NCBI RefSeq assembly: GCF_000299355.1
Contig: NC_018664.1
Location: forward strand, 1,844,380-1,908,379
Direction: 5' to 3'
DNA: 64,000 bases
Source of the DNA: Gottschalkia acidurici 9a
Lineage (GTDB): Bacteria > Bacillota > Clostridia > Tissierellales > Gottschalkiaceae
The notes beneath the pieces are model-generated. The model searched no databases. It saw only the letters and a list, made by a program, of their open reading frames with translations, and had not been told where the DNA came from. Each line of letters starts with the position of its first letter. Positions within the stretch are counted from its first letter, which is position 1. Shown piece after piece: positions 35,181 through 43,292 of this stretch. The translations under genes were made by a program, and so were the position numbers.

Positions 35181-36551
35181 TTAAAACTCTAATTTCTCTT
35201 CTATAATATTTACTAAATCATCTATTTTTACTCTTTGTTGTTCCATAGTATCTCTATCTCTAATAGTTACACAATTGTCTTCTAATGAATCATAGTCAAA
35301 AGTTATACAAATAGGAGTACCTATCTCATCATGTCTTCTATATCTCTTTCCTATACTTCCTGCTTCATCATAGTCAACCATAAATTTTTTAGTTAGTTTT
35401 TTATATAACTCTGTTGCTGGTTCACTTAGTTTTTTAGTTAGTGGAAATACCGCAGCTTTAAACGGTGCTAATGCTGGATGAAATTTAAGAACTATTCTTT
35501 CTGTACCATCTTCTAGTTGTTCCTCTGTATATGCTTCTGATAAGAAGGCTAATGTTACTCTATCGGCTCCTAACGATGGCTCTATACAGTAAGGTACATA
35601 TTTTTCATTCGTAACTGGATCTTGATAGCTTAAGTCTTCACCCGAAACTTCCATATGTCTTTTTAAGTCGAAGTCTGTTCTATCTGCTATACCCCAAAGC
35701 TCTCCCCATCCAAATGGGAACTTATATTCTATATCTGTAGTAGCTTTACTATAGTGAGATAATTCTTCTTCTTCATGATCTCTTAATTTTATATTATCTT
35801 CAGATATATTTAAATTAAGTAGCCAATTTTTGCAAAAATCTTTCCAGTAGTTAAACCATTCTAAGTCTTCTCCAGGCTTACAGAAAAACTCTAGTTCCAT
35901 TTGTTCAAATTCTCTAGTTCTAAATGTAAAATTACCTGGTGTAATTTCATTTCTAAATGACTTTCCTACTTGTCCTATTCCGAACGGGATTTTTTTTCTT
36001 GAAGTTCTTGCAATATGCTTAAAGTTTACAAATATACCTTGTGCTGTTTCTGGTCTTAAATATATTTCTGCCTGTGTATCTTCCGTAACCCCTTGAAAAG
36101 TTTTAAACATAAGATTAAACTGTCTTATATTTGTATAATCAAGTTGTCCACATTCCGGACATTTTATCTCATTCTCTTTTATAAATTCTTCCATCTTTTC
36201 ATTAGACCAACCCTCTACCGACAAGTCTTTTCCATTTTCATTTAAGTACTCTTCTATTAATTGGTCTGCTCTAAATCTTGATTTACATTTTTTACAATCC
36301 ATAAGAGGATCACTAAAACCACCTATATGTCCTGAAGCTTCCCAAGTTTTAGGATTCATTAGTATTGCAGAATCTAATCCTACATTATATATCGACTCTT
36401 GTATAAACTTTTTCCACCATGCATTTTTTACATTATTCTTAAGCTCTACTCCTAGTGGACCATAATCCCACGTGTTTGCAAGTCCTCCGTATATTTCCGA
36501 ACCCGAAAAAACAAATCCTCTTGACTTACATAATGATACTATCTTCTCCAT
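35181..36551 (-). CDS. glyS: Glycyl-tRNA synthetase, single-chain class II type
   Basis: A 456-residue eukaryote/archaeal-like homodimeric glycyl-tRNA synthetase, as in Clostridia and Mycoplasma, not the alpha2beta2 form. Segments are [21 protein letters not shown] (motif 1 region), a zinc-like [12 protein letters not shown]...CPECG insert, motif 2 ([14 protein letters not shown]) and motif 3 ([10 protein letters not shown]). The anticodon-binding domain is C-terminal from about residue 355. A T-box leader with terminator precedes it, so it is induced when uncharged tRNA-Gly builds up. Confidence 0.97.
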   Translation of the reverse strand: MEKIVSLCKSRGFVFSGSEIYGGLANTWDYGPLGVELKNNVKNAWWKKFIQESIYNVGLDSAILMNPKTWEASGHIGGFSDPLMDCKKCKSRFRADQLIEEYLNENGKDLSVEGWSNEKMEEFIKENEIKCPECGQLDYTNIRQFNLMFKTFQGVTEDTQAEIYLRPETAQGIFVNFKHIARTSRKKIPFGIGQVGKSFRNEITPGNFTFRTREFEQMELEFFCKPGEDLEWFNYWKDFCKNWLLNLNISEDNIKLRDHEEEELSHYSKATTDIEYKFPFGWGELWGIADRTDFDLKRHMEVSGEDLSYQDPVTNEKYVPYCIEPSLGADRVTLAFLSEAYTEEQLEDGTERIVLKFHPALAPFKAAVFPLTKKLSEPATELYKKLTKKFMVDYDEAGSIGKRYRRHDEIGTPICITFDYDSLEDNCVTIRDRDTMEQQRVKIDDLVNIIEEKLEF

Positions 36552-36582
36552 ATTGTTATTCCTCCTTGCAATTTATAAACAT

Positions 36583-36640
36583 AAAAAAGCAACCTGATGT
36601 TCCTATGTAGTTATATGTACATAGGGACGAAAGGTTACTT
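36583..36640 (-). terminator. T-box terminator of the glyS leader
   Basis: The inner stem GTCCCTATGTA/TACATAGGAAC (36618-36628 with 36599-36609) is extended by AAGTAACCT/AGGTTGCTT with one mismatch. TTTTTT follows at 36583-36588 on the minus strand. The alternative antiterminator uses the adjoining T-box sequence. Confidence 0.85.
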
Positions 36641-36795
36641 CCGCGGTTCCACCCTACTTGATATCTATATGATACCCATCTTTATACTATACGCTCAGAA
36701 ATTCCGTTCACTAAAAGCTTATATTAGGCTTTCACTATCCCTAATTCGCTTTGATAGTTCTTTTAGTTACTCTTTTTCTTCATAGCAAATATTTT
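36583..36795 (-). ncRNA. Glycine T-box leader
   Basis: The minus strand holds the T-box consensus AGGGTGGAACCGCGG at 36641-36655, which pairs with the tRNA acceptor end. The stem I elements upstream include AGCGAATTAGGGATAGTG and the helix ACTAAAAG/CTTTTAGT. A GGA triplet at 36703-36705 is a possible glycine specifier codon in the loop after that helix. The terminator lies at the 3' end, before glyS. The 5' boundary is approximate. Confidence 0.9.
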
Positions 36796-36846
36796 TTACC
36801 ATAGTAATTAATCTAACAAAATAATTTTAAACTGTCAATATTAATA

Positions 36847-37365
36847 CTATATTTTATTAAAATCATCTTCGTCTTCTTCTTTTTGATCTTCCTCTTTTTG
36901 AGAGCTACTACTTTCATTTTTATTAATAGTACTCTTTACCTTGCTTACTGCTTTTTCATAAGCTTCTCCTAACTTTATTACTTCTCCATCTTTTTTATTA
37001 ATTTCGATAGTACATTTAGTTAGTACAGCAGCTGTTAATCCTACTGTAGCTAGAAAAGGTCCTGCTAAAATTCCTATAACTCCTACATTTATTGGAATAT
37101 TCATTATAACTTCTCCGTCTTTTTTCACTACAATTTTGTTTACATTTCCTTCTTTTAAGATTTCCTTTAGCTTTTCTAGTAATTCGTCACCTTTACTATT
37201 TATATTTTGTGTCCAATTACTTCCCCAAGAGCTGCCTTTTTCTTCTAAGTATATTATTGCATCTACAATACTTCCGTCATTTTCTATTAATGCTTCTTTA
37301 GCTTCTTTATAACTTGCTCCAGTTCTTTCTCTTACAGCATCAATTTTTTCTAAATCAACACTCAT
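36847..37365 (-). CDS. DUF4342 protein with N-terminal UBA-like domain
   Basis: A 172-residue protein. Residues 1-43 form a UBA/TS-N-like three-helix module (IDAVRERTGASYKEAKEALIENDGSIVDAIIYLEE), similar to the N-terminus of elongation factor Ts. The middle is DUF4342 (LKEGNVNKIVVKKDGEVIMNIPINVGV) with one long hydrophobic stretch (GILAGPFLATVGLTAAVLT, about 95-115). The C-terminal tail is very acidic. The function is unknown. It lies 16 bases after recO in the era-yqzL-recO run and is probably co-transcribed. Confidence 0.8.
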   Translation of the reverse strand: MSVDLEKIDAVRERTGASYKEAKEALIENDGSIVDAIIYLEEKGSSWGSNWTQNINSKGDELLEKLKEILKEGNVNKIVVKKDGEVIMNIPINVGVIGILAGPFLATVGLTAAVLTKCTIEINKKDGEVIKLGEAYEKAVSKVKSTINKNESSSSQKEEDQKEEDEDDFNKI

Positions 37366-37381
37366 TAATTTCTCCTCCTTC

Positions 37382-38128
37382 TCAACATTCTAAGGTCTTT
37401 ATAAATTCTAATGATTTAAAACGTTTCTTTTCTATATGAGACGTTATATACATCATAATTACTTCTTCTATTTTTTGCTCTTCATTTTTATCTATATCTA
37501 TATCTTTTAGCTCATCTAATTTTGAGTACATAAGCTTTCTCATATTATTTACAGTAGTATGCTTTACATCTTTTTCATAAGTGCTATTACTGAAGCAGTT
37601 TTCACATACAGTTCCACCCTGAATAATATTAAATCTTATATTATTTGTGAGATCATTTCCACAGTTTACGCATTGATTAAGCTGTGGCTTATAACCTATA
37701 AAGCTTATATATTTTATTTGAAATGCTAGTAACAGTTTTTTATAATTGCCTTTTGCTTCACTAAGGATTTTCAATGTCTTAACAAGCAATTCAAATAAAA
37801 TATCATTTGGCTCTTCATCTAATAACGAAGAATCTACAAGTTCTAATATATAAGTTGCGTAGGACAATTTATATATATCTTCTCTTAATGAATAAAAACT
37901 ATCTATTACATCTCCTTGATTTATATTATAAAGACTTTTTCCTTTATATAATATAAATTCACTATAGCAAAAAGTTTCTGTACTACTTATTAACTTACTC
38001 TTAGGTTTTCTAGCTCCTTTAGCTATAGCTTGAATTTTACCTTTGTCTTTAGTAAATATAGTTAAGATTCTATCTGATTCACTATATTTAGTCTGACGAA
38101 TAACTACCCCTTTAGATTCAATAAACAT
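37382..38128 (-). CDS. recO: DNA repair protein RecO
   Basis: A 248-residue RecO. An N-terminal OB fold (GVVIRQTKYSESDRILTIFTKDKGKI) is followed by a helical domain and a zinc finger (CVNCG near residue 150, CENCF near 180). RecO loads RecA with RecR on SSB-coated single-stranded DNA and anneals strands. It lies 14 bases after yqzL and downstream of era, the usual Firmicute order. Confidence 0.95.
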   Translation of the reverse strand: MFIESKGVVIRQTKYSESDRILTIFTKDKGKIQAIAKGARKPKSKLISSTETFCYSEFILYKGKSLYNINQGDVIDSFYSLREDIYKLSYATYILELVDSSLLDEEPNDILFELLVKTLKILSEAKGNYKKLLLAFQIKYISFIGYKPQLNQCVNCGNDLTNNIRFNIIQGGTVCENCFSNSTYEKDVKHTTVNNMRKLMYSKLDELKDIDIDKNEEQKIEEVIMMYITSHIEKKRFKSLEFIKTLEC

Positions 38129-38142
38129 TTCTTCACCTCAAA

Positions 38143-38307
38143 TTATCCGATATCCTCCTGTTCGGTTTGAGTAGTAAGTTCCTCACTTTCCTCAGTCATA
38201 TAGCTCTTAATATTATCAATGTTTCCACCATCTACACTTGATTTATAATAAAGGTAAGTATCTATATTTCCTGTTAATTCAAACATTTTCCACAACTCAT
38301 TCTTCAT
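38143..38307 (-). CDS. yqzL: YqzL family small protein
   Basis: A 54-residue frame between era and recO. The N-terminal half matches the YqzL pattern: MKNELWKMFELTGNIDTYLY, then YKSS. An acidic tail (EESEELTTQTEQEDIG) makes it slightly longer than the Bacillus protein. The ATG at 38307 lies 11 bases after AAGGAG. The function is unknown; its fixed place beside recO in Firmicutes is the main support. It is easily missed because of its size. Confidence 0.88.
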   Translation of the reverse strand: MKNELWKMFELTGNIDTYLYYKSSVDGGNIDNIKSYMTEESEELTTQTEQEDIG

Positions 38308-38420
38308 CGCTAAATCACTCCTTAGATAGTACTTATTTACTATCTATTGTTGTAATATATTTAGCATTTAATACGTTGTAAATAATGCTAATTTTGTAAT
38401 TAAAGTTAGACTCCTGTATT

Positions 38421-39305
38421 TTACACGTATCCAAAGTATTTAATAGTTTTTTCCTTATCTCTCCAATTTTTTTCAACTTTTACCCATATCTCAAGATACA
38501 CTTTACTTCCTAATAGTCTTTCTATATCTTCTCTTGCACTTTTGCCTATACCTTTTAATTTTTTTCCGCCTTTTCCGATTATAATTCCCTTATGAGAACT
38601 TCTTTCACAGTATATAATTGCATTTATATCTATAATATCTTTGTTCTCTCTTTTTCTCATAAGTTCTATACCAACTGCTACCCCATGTGGAACTTCTTCT
38701 TCTAAGTAGTGTAACGCTTTTTCCCTTATTATCTCAGATACTATTAATCTTTCTGGTTGATCTGTTATCATATCATCAGGGAAATATTGAGGCCCTTCAG
38801 GAATAATTTCTTTTATAGTTTTTAAAAGATAATTTACTCCTTGACCGTCTTGTGCTGATATAGGAATTATATGATCAAATACATTAAGATTTTCATAATT
38901 ACTTATTATTTCTTTTACTTCATCTTGATTTATTTTATCAATTTTATTTATTACTAATATTTTCGTAGTATTTATTTCTTTTATTTCTTCAAGAATATAT
39001 TCATCCCCAGGTCCTATCTTAGTGCTTTCATCTACAAGCCAAAGTATAACATCTACTTCTTTTAATGTATCCTTTGAAGCACTTACCATATATTCTCCTA
39101 GCTTATTTTTAGGTTTGTGTATTCCTGGTGTATCTATAAAAACTATTTGTGCTTCTTCCTCTGTATATACACATTGTATTTTATTTCTTGTCGTCTGAGG
39201 TTTATTTGATATTATTGCTATTTTTTCTCCTATTACACGATTTAATAGTGTTGATTTTCCAACATTAGGTCTACCTATTATTGTTACAAATCCTGATTTA
39301 TACAT
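38421..39305 (-). CDS. era: GTPase Era
   Basis: A 294-residue ribosome-assembly GTPase. Switch and P-loop motifs are GRPNVGKSTLLNRV (G1), DTPGIHKPKNKLGE (G3) and VINKIDKI (G4). The C-terminal KH domain (RSSHKGIIIGKGGKKLKGIG) binds the 3' end of 16S rRNA. It acts with YbeY, encoded nearby, in 30S maturation. It follows cdd by 21 bases. Confidence 0.98.
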   Translation of the reverse strand: MYKSGFVTIIGRPNVGKSTLLNRVIGEKIAIISNKPQTTRNKIQCVYTEEEAQIVFIDTPGIHKPKNKLGEYMVSASKDTLKEVDVILWLVDESTKIGPGDEYILEEIKEINTTKILVINKIDKINQDEVKEIISNYENLNVFDHIIPISAQDGQGVNYLLKTIKEIIPEGPQYFPDDMITDQPERLIVSEIIREKALHYLEEEVPHGVAVGIELMRKRENKDIIDINAIIYCERSSHKGIIIGKGGKKLKGIGKSAREDIERLLGSKVYLEIWVKVEKNWRDKEKTIKYFGYV

Positions 39306-39326
39306 TTAATTAACCACTCCTATATT

Positions 39327-39716
39327 CTATTTTAAATCATCTGGTCCAAAGCTATTAGGTAGTAACTCCTCTAATTCAAATATTTTATATTCATCTGTAT
39401 TATTAGCTACTATAACTTTTATATCTTTTGAAAATTCTCTTATAACTTGTCTACATACTCCACATGGAAAAGTGTAATCTGAGCTTCCTACTATTGCTAT
39501 AGCTTCAAATTCTCTATCACCTTCTGAAACTGCCTTAGATATTGCTGTTCTCTCAGCACATATTGTCGGAGTATATGACGCAGACTCTATATTGCATCCT
39601 GTGTATATCTTACCGTCTTTAGTTAAAACAGCTGATCCTACTTTAAATTTTGAGTATGGTGCATAAGCTTTTTCTTTTGCTTCTATTGCCTTATTTATTA
39701 AGTTTTTAATATCCAC
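39327..39716 (-). CDS. cdd: Cytidine deaminase
   Basis: A 129-residue homotetrameric-type deaminase converting cytidine and deoxycytidine to uridine forms in pyrimidine salvage. The zinc site is CAERTAI (Cys and catalytic Glu) and PCGVCRQV (two Cys). PYSKFKVGSAVL and the GCNIESASY substrate loop are normal. It lies in the usual dgk-cdd-era order. Confidence 0.96.
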   Translation of the reverse strand: MDIKNLINKAIEAKEKAYAPYSKFKVGSAVLTKDGKIYTGCNIESASYTPTICAERTAISKAVSEGDREFEAIAIVGSSDYTFPCGVCRQVIREFSKDIKVIVANNTDEYKIFELEELLPNSFGPDDLK

Positions 39717-39729
39717 TTTTTTTCACTCC

Positions 39730-40776
39730 TTACCCTATTTCTATATGAGTACCAGTTGGAACTACTTGTATCCAAGTAACTCCTGGATTAAATGTTAATT
39801 CAACCCCAAGTTCATCATAATAAGTGGTTTTATCATTTGCTGATCGTTTCCTCCAAGTTATATCTTTTGCTTTTCCATCAGTTATATATGTTGCTTTTCC
39901 TGAACCTACTACATTTATTTTTTTTCTTCCTTCATTATCTATGATTTTAGACGTAACTTCTTGAATTATTATATTCTTAGCTTTTATAGTAGTGTTATCA
40001 GCTTCATCTATGTGAAGTTTTCCATCTTTATATCTTTCATACACTTTTTGGCCAGAGTCATATATATATTTGGTACTATTACTTTTATTGTAATTTATTA
40101 TTATATTTTCTCCATTTTGACCTTCTATATCTGTATCCTTTTCGTTAAAATTATAGCCGTAGTAGTTTCCATTTTTACTATAGTTTAATTTTGTTTGCTC
40201 TTTTCTTATGTTTTCCATACTTATATATAAATTATGCGGCGCTTTTTTATTTTTACTCCTCCAAAACGCACTACTTGTAAGTCCGTCTATATCAGCTATA
40301 CCATACCTTCTTACATATTCTTTTCCATCTTCACTTCCTCCACATCTTACATATAGAGGATCATATTGAACTATAGTTTCCACAAAGTAAGGCCTTGTAC
40401 TTCTTACAGGCCCTATAACTTCAGGATCATTTATTAAGTATATTCCTATATATCTTGTATAAGGCTCTTCAGCTGGAAGTTCATAAACTATCTCTGCTTT
40501 GCTTAAACCAGCCTGCCATCTTGCTCTTGGATGATTATCAAACATTACTGCAACTGGTCTTTTTTCTAATATTTCTTTTTCAATTTCTACCCCACTAAAC
40601 GGAGATTGTATAATTTCTTTTTTATTTTCTTCAATGTCTTTTATCTCCTCATCTGGCATTATTAAAGTCAGATCTCCTTCACTGCTTTTATCTTTTATTT
40701 TTAGAATACCATAAGTAACTACGCTTGATAAGATAAATAGAATAATTAATAGTAATGCTAATTTACTCTTTTTCAT
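39730..40776 (-). CDS. DUF3048 domain membrane-anchored protein (YerB-like)
   Basis: A 348-residue protein with one N-terminal hydrophobic helix (LALLLIILFILSSVVTYGIL, residues 6-25) and no lipobox, so it is probably an extracellular domain anchored in the membrane. The DUF3048 region begins KRPVAVMFDNHPRARWQAGL and EIVYELPAEEPYTRYIGIY; the C-terminal part has LTFNPGVTWIQVVP. The function of the family is unknown; cell-envelope roles have been suggested. Insertion between the CNNM gene and cdd is not the standard Bacillus order. It is co-directional with both neighbours at short gaps. Confidence 0.85.
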   Translation of the reverse strand: MKKSKLALLLIILFILSSVVTYGILKIKDKSSEGDLTLIMPDEEIKDIEENKKEIIQSPFSGVEIEKEILEKRPVAVMFDNHPRARWQAGLSKAEIVYELPAEEPYTRYIGIYLINDPEVIGPVRSTRPYFVETIVQYDPLYVRCGGSEDGKEYVRRYGIADIDGLTSSAFWRSKNKKAPHNLYISMENIRKEQTKLNYSKNGNYYGYNFNEKDTDIEGQNGENIIINYNKSNSTKYIYDSGQKVYERYKDGKLHIDEADNTTIKAKNIIIQEVTSKIIDNEGRKKINVVGSGKATYITDGKAKDITWRKRSANDKTTYYDELGVELTFNPGVTWIQVVPTGTHIEIG

Positions 40777-40801
40777 AATTTCCCCCTGATTATCAATCTT
40801 T

Positions 40802-42085
40802 TTATTCTTTATCTTCTACCCCTTCTATTGTTAATCTTATAGTTATTACTCTTCTATTATCTAATTTAACTACTTCCATTGTTATATTTCGATAATTAAC
40901 CTTATCCCCATTAACAGGAACTCTTCCTAATGTATTAAACACATATCCACCTAGTGAATCAAATTCTTCTTCAGGTAAGTCTAAGTGAAATTGATCATTT
41001 ATTTCCTCAAGAGATATATCTGCTTGTATTAAGTAAGTACTATCATCTACTTTTCTTATAAGATCAACTTCATTATCATATTCATCAAATATATCTCCTA
41101 CTATCTCTTCTAATATATCTTCTATAGTTACAAGACCTTCTGTTCCACCATATTCATCCAATACTATTGCCATATGTATTTGTTTTTGTTGTAATTCTTT
41201 TAATAAAAGATTTGCTTTTTTCGTCTCTGGAACATAGTAAGCTGGTCTCATTAATTTAGTTATAGTTTTTTCTTTTAATATATCTTCCTTTAAAAGAGAA
41301 TATTGTAGTAAATCCTTTGCATAAAGTATTCCTACTATATTATCTATGGTTTCTCTATATACTGGTATTCTTGAATGACCACATTTAATAATTAAATCTA
41401 ACGCTTCTTTTATATTTGAGTCTTCTGCTATAGCTATTATATCTATCCTTGGAAGCATGACTTCTCCAACGTCTATATCATCAATCTCGAATATGTTTTG
41501 GATCATTTCCTTCTCTTGATGCTTAAGTATTCCTTCTTCTTCCCCTACATCTACCAGTGATCTTATTTCTTCTTCTGTTACAAATGGACTATTTGCAGAT
41601 ACCTCTCCACCTAAAATTTTTATTATAACATTTGTAACTTTTGTTAAAACTATTAATATTGGTTTAAATATAAAAGATAATAATTCCATAGGTCTTGCTA
41701 TTATTGCTCCCACTTTTAGTACATTTTGAGTAGCATAAGTTTTAGGAGTAATTTCTCCAAACACTAATATCAGTATAGTCATAATAACTGTAGTAGCTAC
41801 TGTAGAATTCTTTCCTTGAAAGCGATTTGCAGTCAGTTCAGATATTATAGCAGTCGCCGCTATATTTACAATATTGTTTCCAATAAGTATAGTTGACAAT
41901 ATGTCACTTATTTTAAATTTTACTCTCTTTAAAATTTCAGCCTTTTTTTCATTCTCCTCTTTTAACTGTCTTATCTTTGCTAATGATATAGACGTTAAAG
42001 CAGTTTCAGCACTTGAAAATATTGCTGATAATGAAAGTAATATAAGTACGAATATTACTCGTGAATATATGTCTACGTTTGACAA
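40802..42085 (-). CDS. CNNM/HlyC-CorC family membrane protein with CBS pair
   Basis: A 427-residue protein. An N-terminal CNNM domain has about four helices (residues 1-185, SAIFSSAETALTSISL, IVNIAATAIISEL, ILVFGEITPKT). A CBS pair follows (about 205-330, VMLPRIDIIAI and HMAIVLDEYGGTEGLVTIEDILEEIVG), then a C-terminal CorC_HlyC domain. Homologues export Mg2+ or tune Mg2+ and Co2+ levels; hemolysin names are historical. It resembles yhdP/yrkA-type proteins. It is probably transcribed with dgk upstream (55-base gap). Confidence 0.9.
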   Translation of the reverse strand: MSNVDIYSRVIFVLILLSLSAIFSSAETALTSISLAKIRQLKEENEKKAEILKRVKFKISDILSTILIGNNIVNIAATAIISELTANRFQGKNSTVATTVIMTILILVFGEITPKTYATQNVLKVGAIIARPMELLSFIFKPILIVLTKVTNVIIKILGGEVSANSPFVTEEEIRSLVDVGEEEGILKHQEKEMIQNIFEIDDIDVGEVMLPRIDIIAIAEDSNIKEALDLIIKCGHSRIPVYRETIDNIVGILYAKDLLQYSLLKEDILKEKTITKLMRPAYYVPETKKANLLLKELQQKQIHMAIVLDEYGGTEGLVTIEDILEEIVGDIFDEYDNEVDLIRKVDDSTYLIQADISLEEINDQFHLDLPEEEFDSLGGYVFNTLGRVPVNGDKVNYRNITMEVVKLDNRRVITIRLTIEGVEDKE

Positions 42086-42140
42086 AATAATCCCTCCGCT
42101 ATTAAATCTTATTTATCCTATAGTTTATTTATATTTTATA

Positions 42141-42839
42141 TCATCCTATCATTTGAAATATTAGTATTGTCATAAGCATTCCTAATATCCCACCAAATAC
42201 AACTTCTTTAAACGAGTGTATTTTTAACTCAACACGACTTTCAGCGACTAATAATGCTATTAAATAGCTTAATGTAGTAACTAAAGCATCTTTTGTTATA
42301 AAAGTTATTGAAGTAGCTATAGAAAATCCTATTGCTGAATGTCCACTAATTATTCCTCCCATAAATGGAGTTCCTGAATGATTTTTAGTTTTTATATATA
42401 TAGTTATAAGTATAACCAATATTATGCTTATAAATGTCAAGTGAATGTGAGAATTTTTTATTTTATTTATTATAATAGAGGTAAGAGGGTTTACTCTATC
42501 AAAGAATAGTAGATATGCAACAACAATAGCATTTATAGAAGCTATAAGTACAGCTCCAGCAGCTACATCTTTGGCTATCTTAGCCAAAGGATTATATTTA
42601 TCTGTATACATATCTACAACTTTTTCTATAGCAGTATTTATCATTTCCGTTATTATTACCAGGGAAATTGTAAAAAATAATATTAAAAATTCTAATCTAC
42701 TAAAATTAAAAACAAACTTAATATTAGTACAAGAAAAGCTGTAAAAAAAATGAATTTTCATGTTCTTTTCTTTTCTTAAAGCATATATTATTCCTTCTAC
42801 AGCATAATTAAAGCTTTTTATAGTTCTACTTATCTTCAT
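42141..42839 (-). CDS. dgkA: Undecaprenol/diacylglycerol kinase fused to PAP2-like phosphatase, with a garbled segment
   Basis: Residues 1-115 are the DgkA trimeric membrane kinase (SFNYAVEGIIYALRKEKNMKIH, then the catalytic EMINTAIEKVVD). Residues about 130-232 are a PAP2-like membrane phosphatase (SGTPFMGGIISGHSAIGFS, AESRVELKIHSFKEVVFGGILG). Together they could interconvert undecaprenol and its phosphate in cell-wall lipid cycling. Residues about 31-45 read YSFSCTNIKFVF, unlike the family. Shifting the frame over 42706-42750 restores TAFLVLILSLFLNFSRLE, a normal DgkA helix. An extra base in the A8/T8 tract at 42743-42750 and a missing base near 42706-42712 explain it. The start overlaps ybeY by 14 bases. 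Confidence 0.85.
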   Translation of the reverse strand: MKISRTIKSFNYAVEGIIYALRKEKNMKIHFFYSFSCTNIKFVFNFSRLEFLILFFTISLVIITEMINTAIEKVVDMYTDKYNPLAKIAKDVAAGAVLIASINAIVVAYLLFFDRVNPLTSIIINKIKNSHIHLTFISIILVILITIYIKTKNHSGTPFMGGIISGHSAIGFSIATSITFITKDALVTTLSYLIALLVAESRVELKIHSFKEVVFGGILGMLMTILIFQMIG

Positions 42840-43290
42840 TTTTAAAGATTCCTAGGTTTTTCATAATCTGCTTTTCTTTATCCCTCATCAATTTTTTATC
42901 GCTGTCTTCCATATGATCATACCCAAGTAAATGAAACATACTGTGAGCAGTCAAGTATGCAATTTCTCTGTCTACAGTATGTCCAAACTCTTCTGCTTGT
43001 CGCTTAGCTGTTTCAGCTGAAATAATTATATCTCCTAAAAGAGGAATATACGGTGTATCTTCCTCTTCTTCATACATCGGAAACGATAGAACATCTGTAG
43101 ATTTATCTATATTTCTATATTGACTATTTAACTCTTTTATCTCATCATCATCTACAAAAGTTATGCTAACTTCATAGTTACTATTTTTTTGTTCTAATTT
43201 TAGACATTCTAATACTACATCTTCTAGAATATCATTTATATTTTCCTCTATATTTACTCTATCTTGTTCATTACTTATCAATATCTCCAA
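42826..43290 (-). CDS. ybeY: Endoribonuclease YbeY (16S rRNA maturation)
   Basis: A 154-residue zinc-dependent RNase. The metal motif is HSMFHLLGYDHMED (HxxxHxxxxxH), preceded by the DVLSFPM and GDIIIS strands. It takes part in 3' processing of 16S rRNA and ribosome quality control, with Era. The start is TTG at 43290, after AGGAGGGAATTAATA. Normal length; order phoH-yqfF-ybeY-dgk is conserved. Confidence 0.95.
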   Translation of the reverse strand: MEILISNEQDRVNIEENINDILEDVVLECLKLEQKNSNYEVSITFVDDDEIKELNSQYRNIDKSTDVLSFPMYEEEEDTPYIPLLGDIIISAETAKRQAEEFGHTVDREIAYLTAHSMFHLLGYDHMEDSDKKLMRDKEKQIMKNLGIFKNEDK

Positions 43291-43292
43291 TA

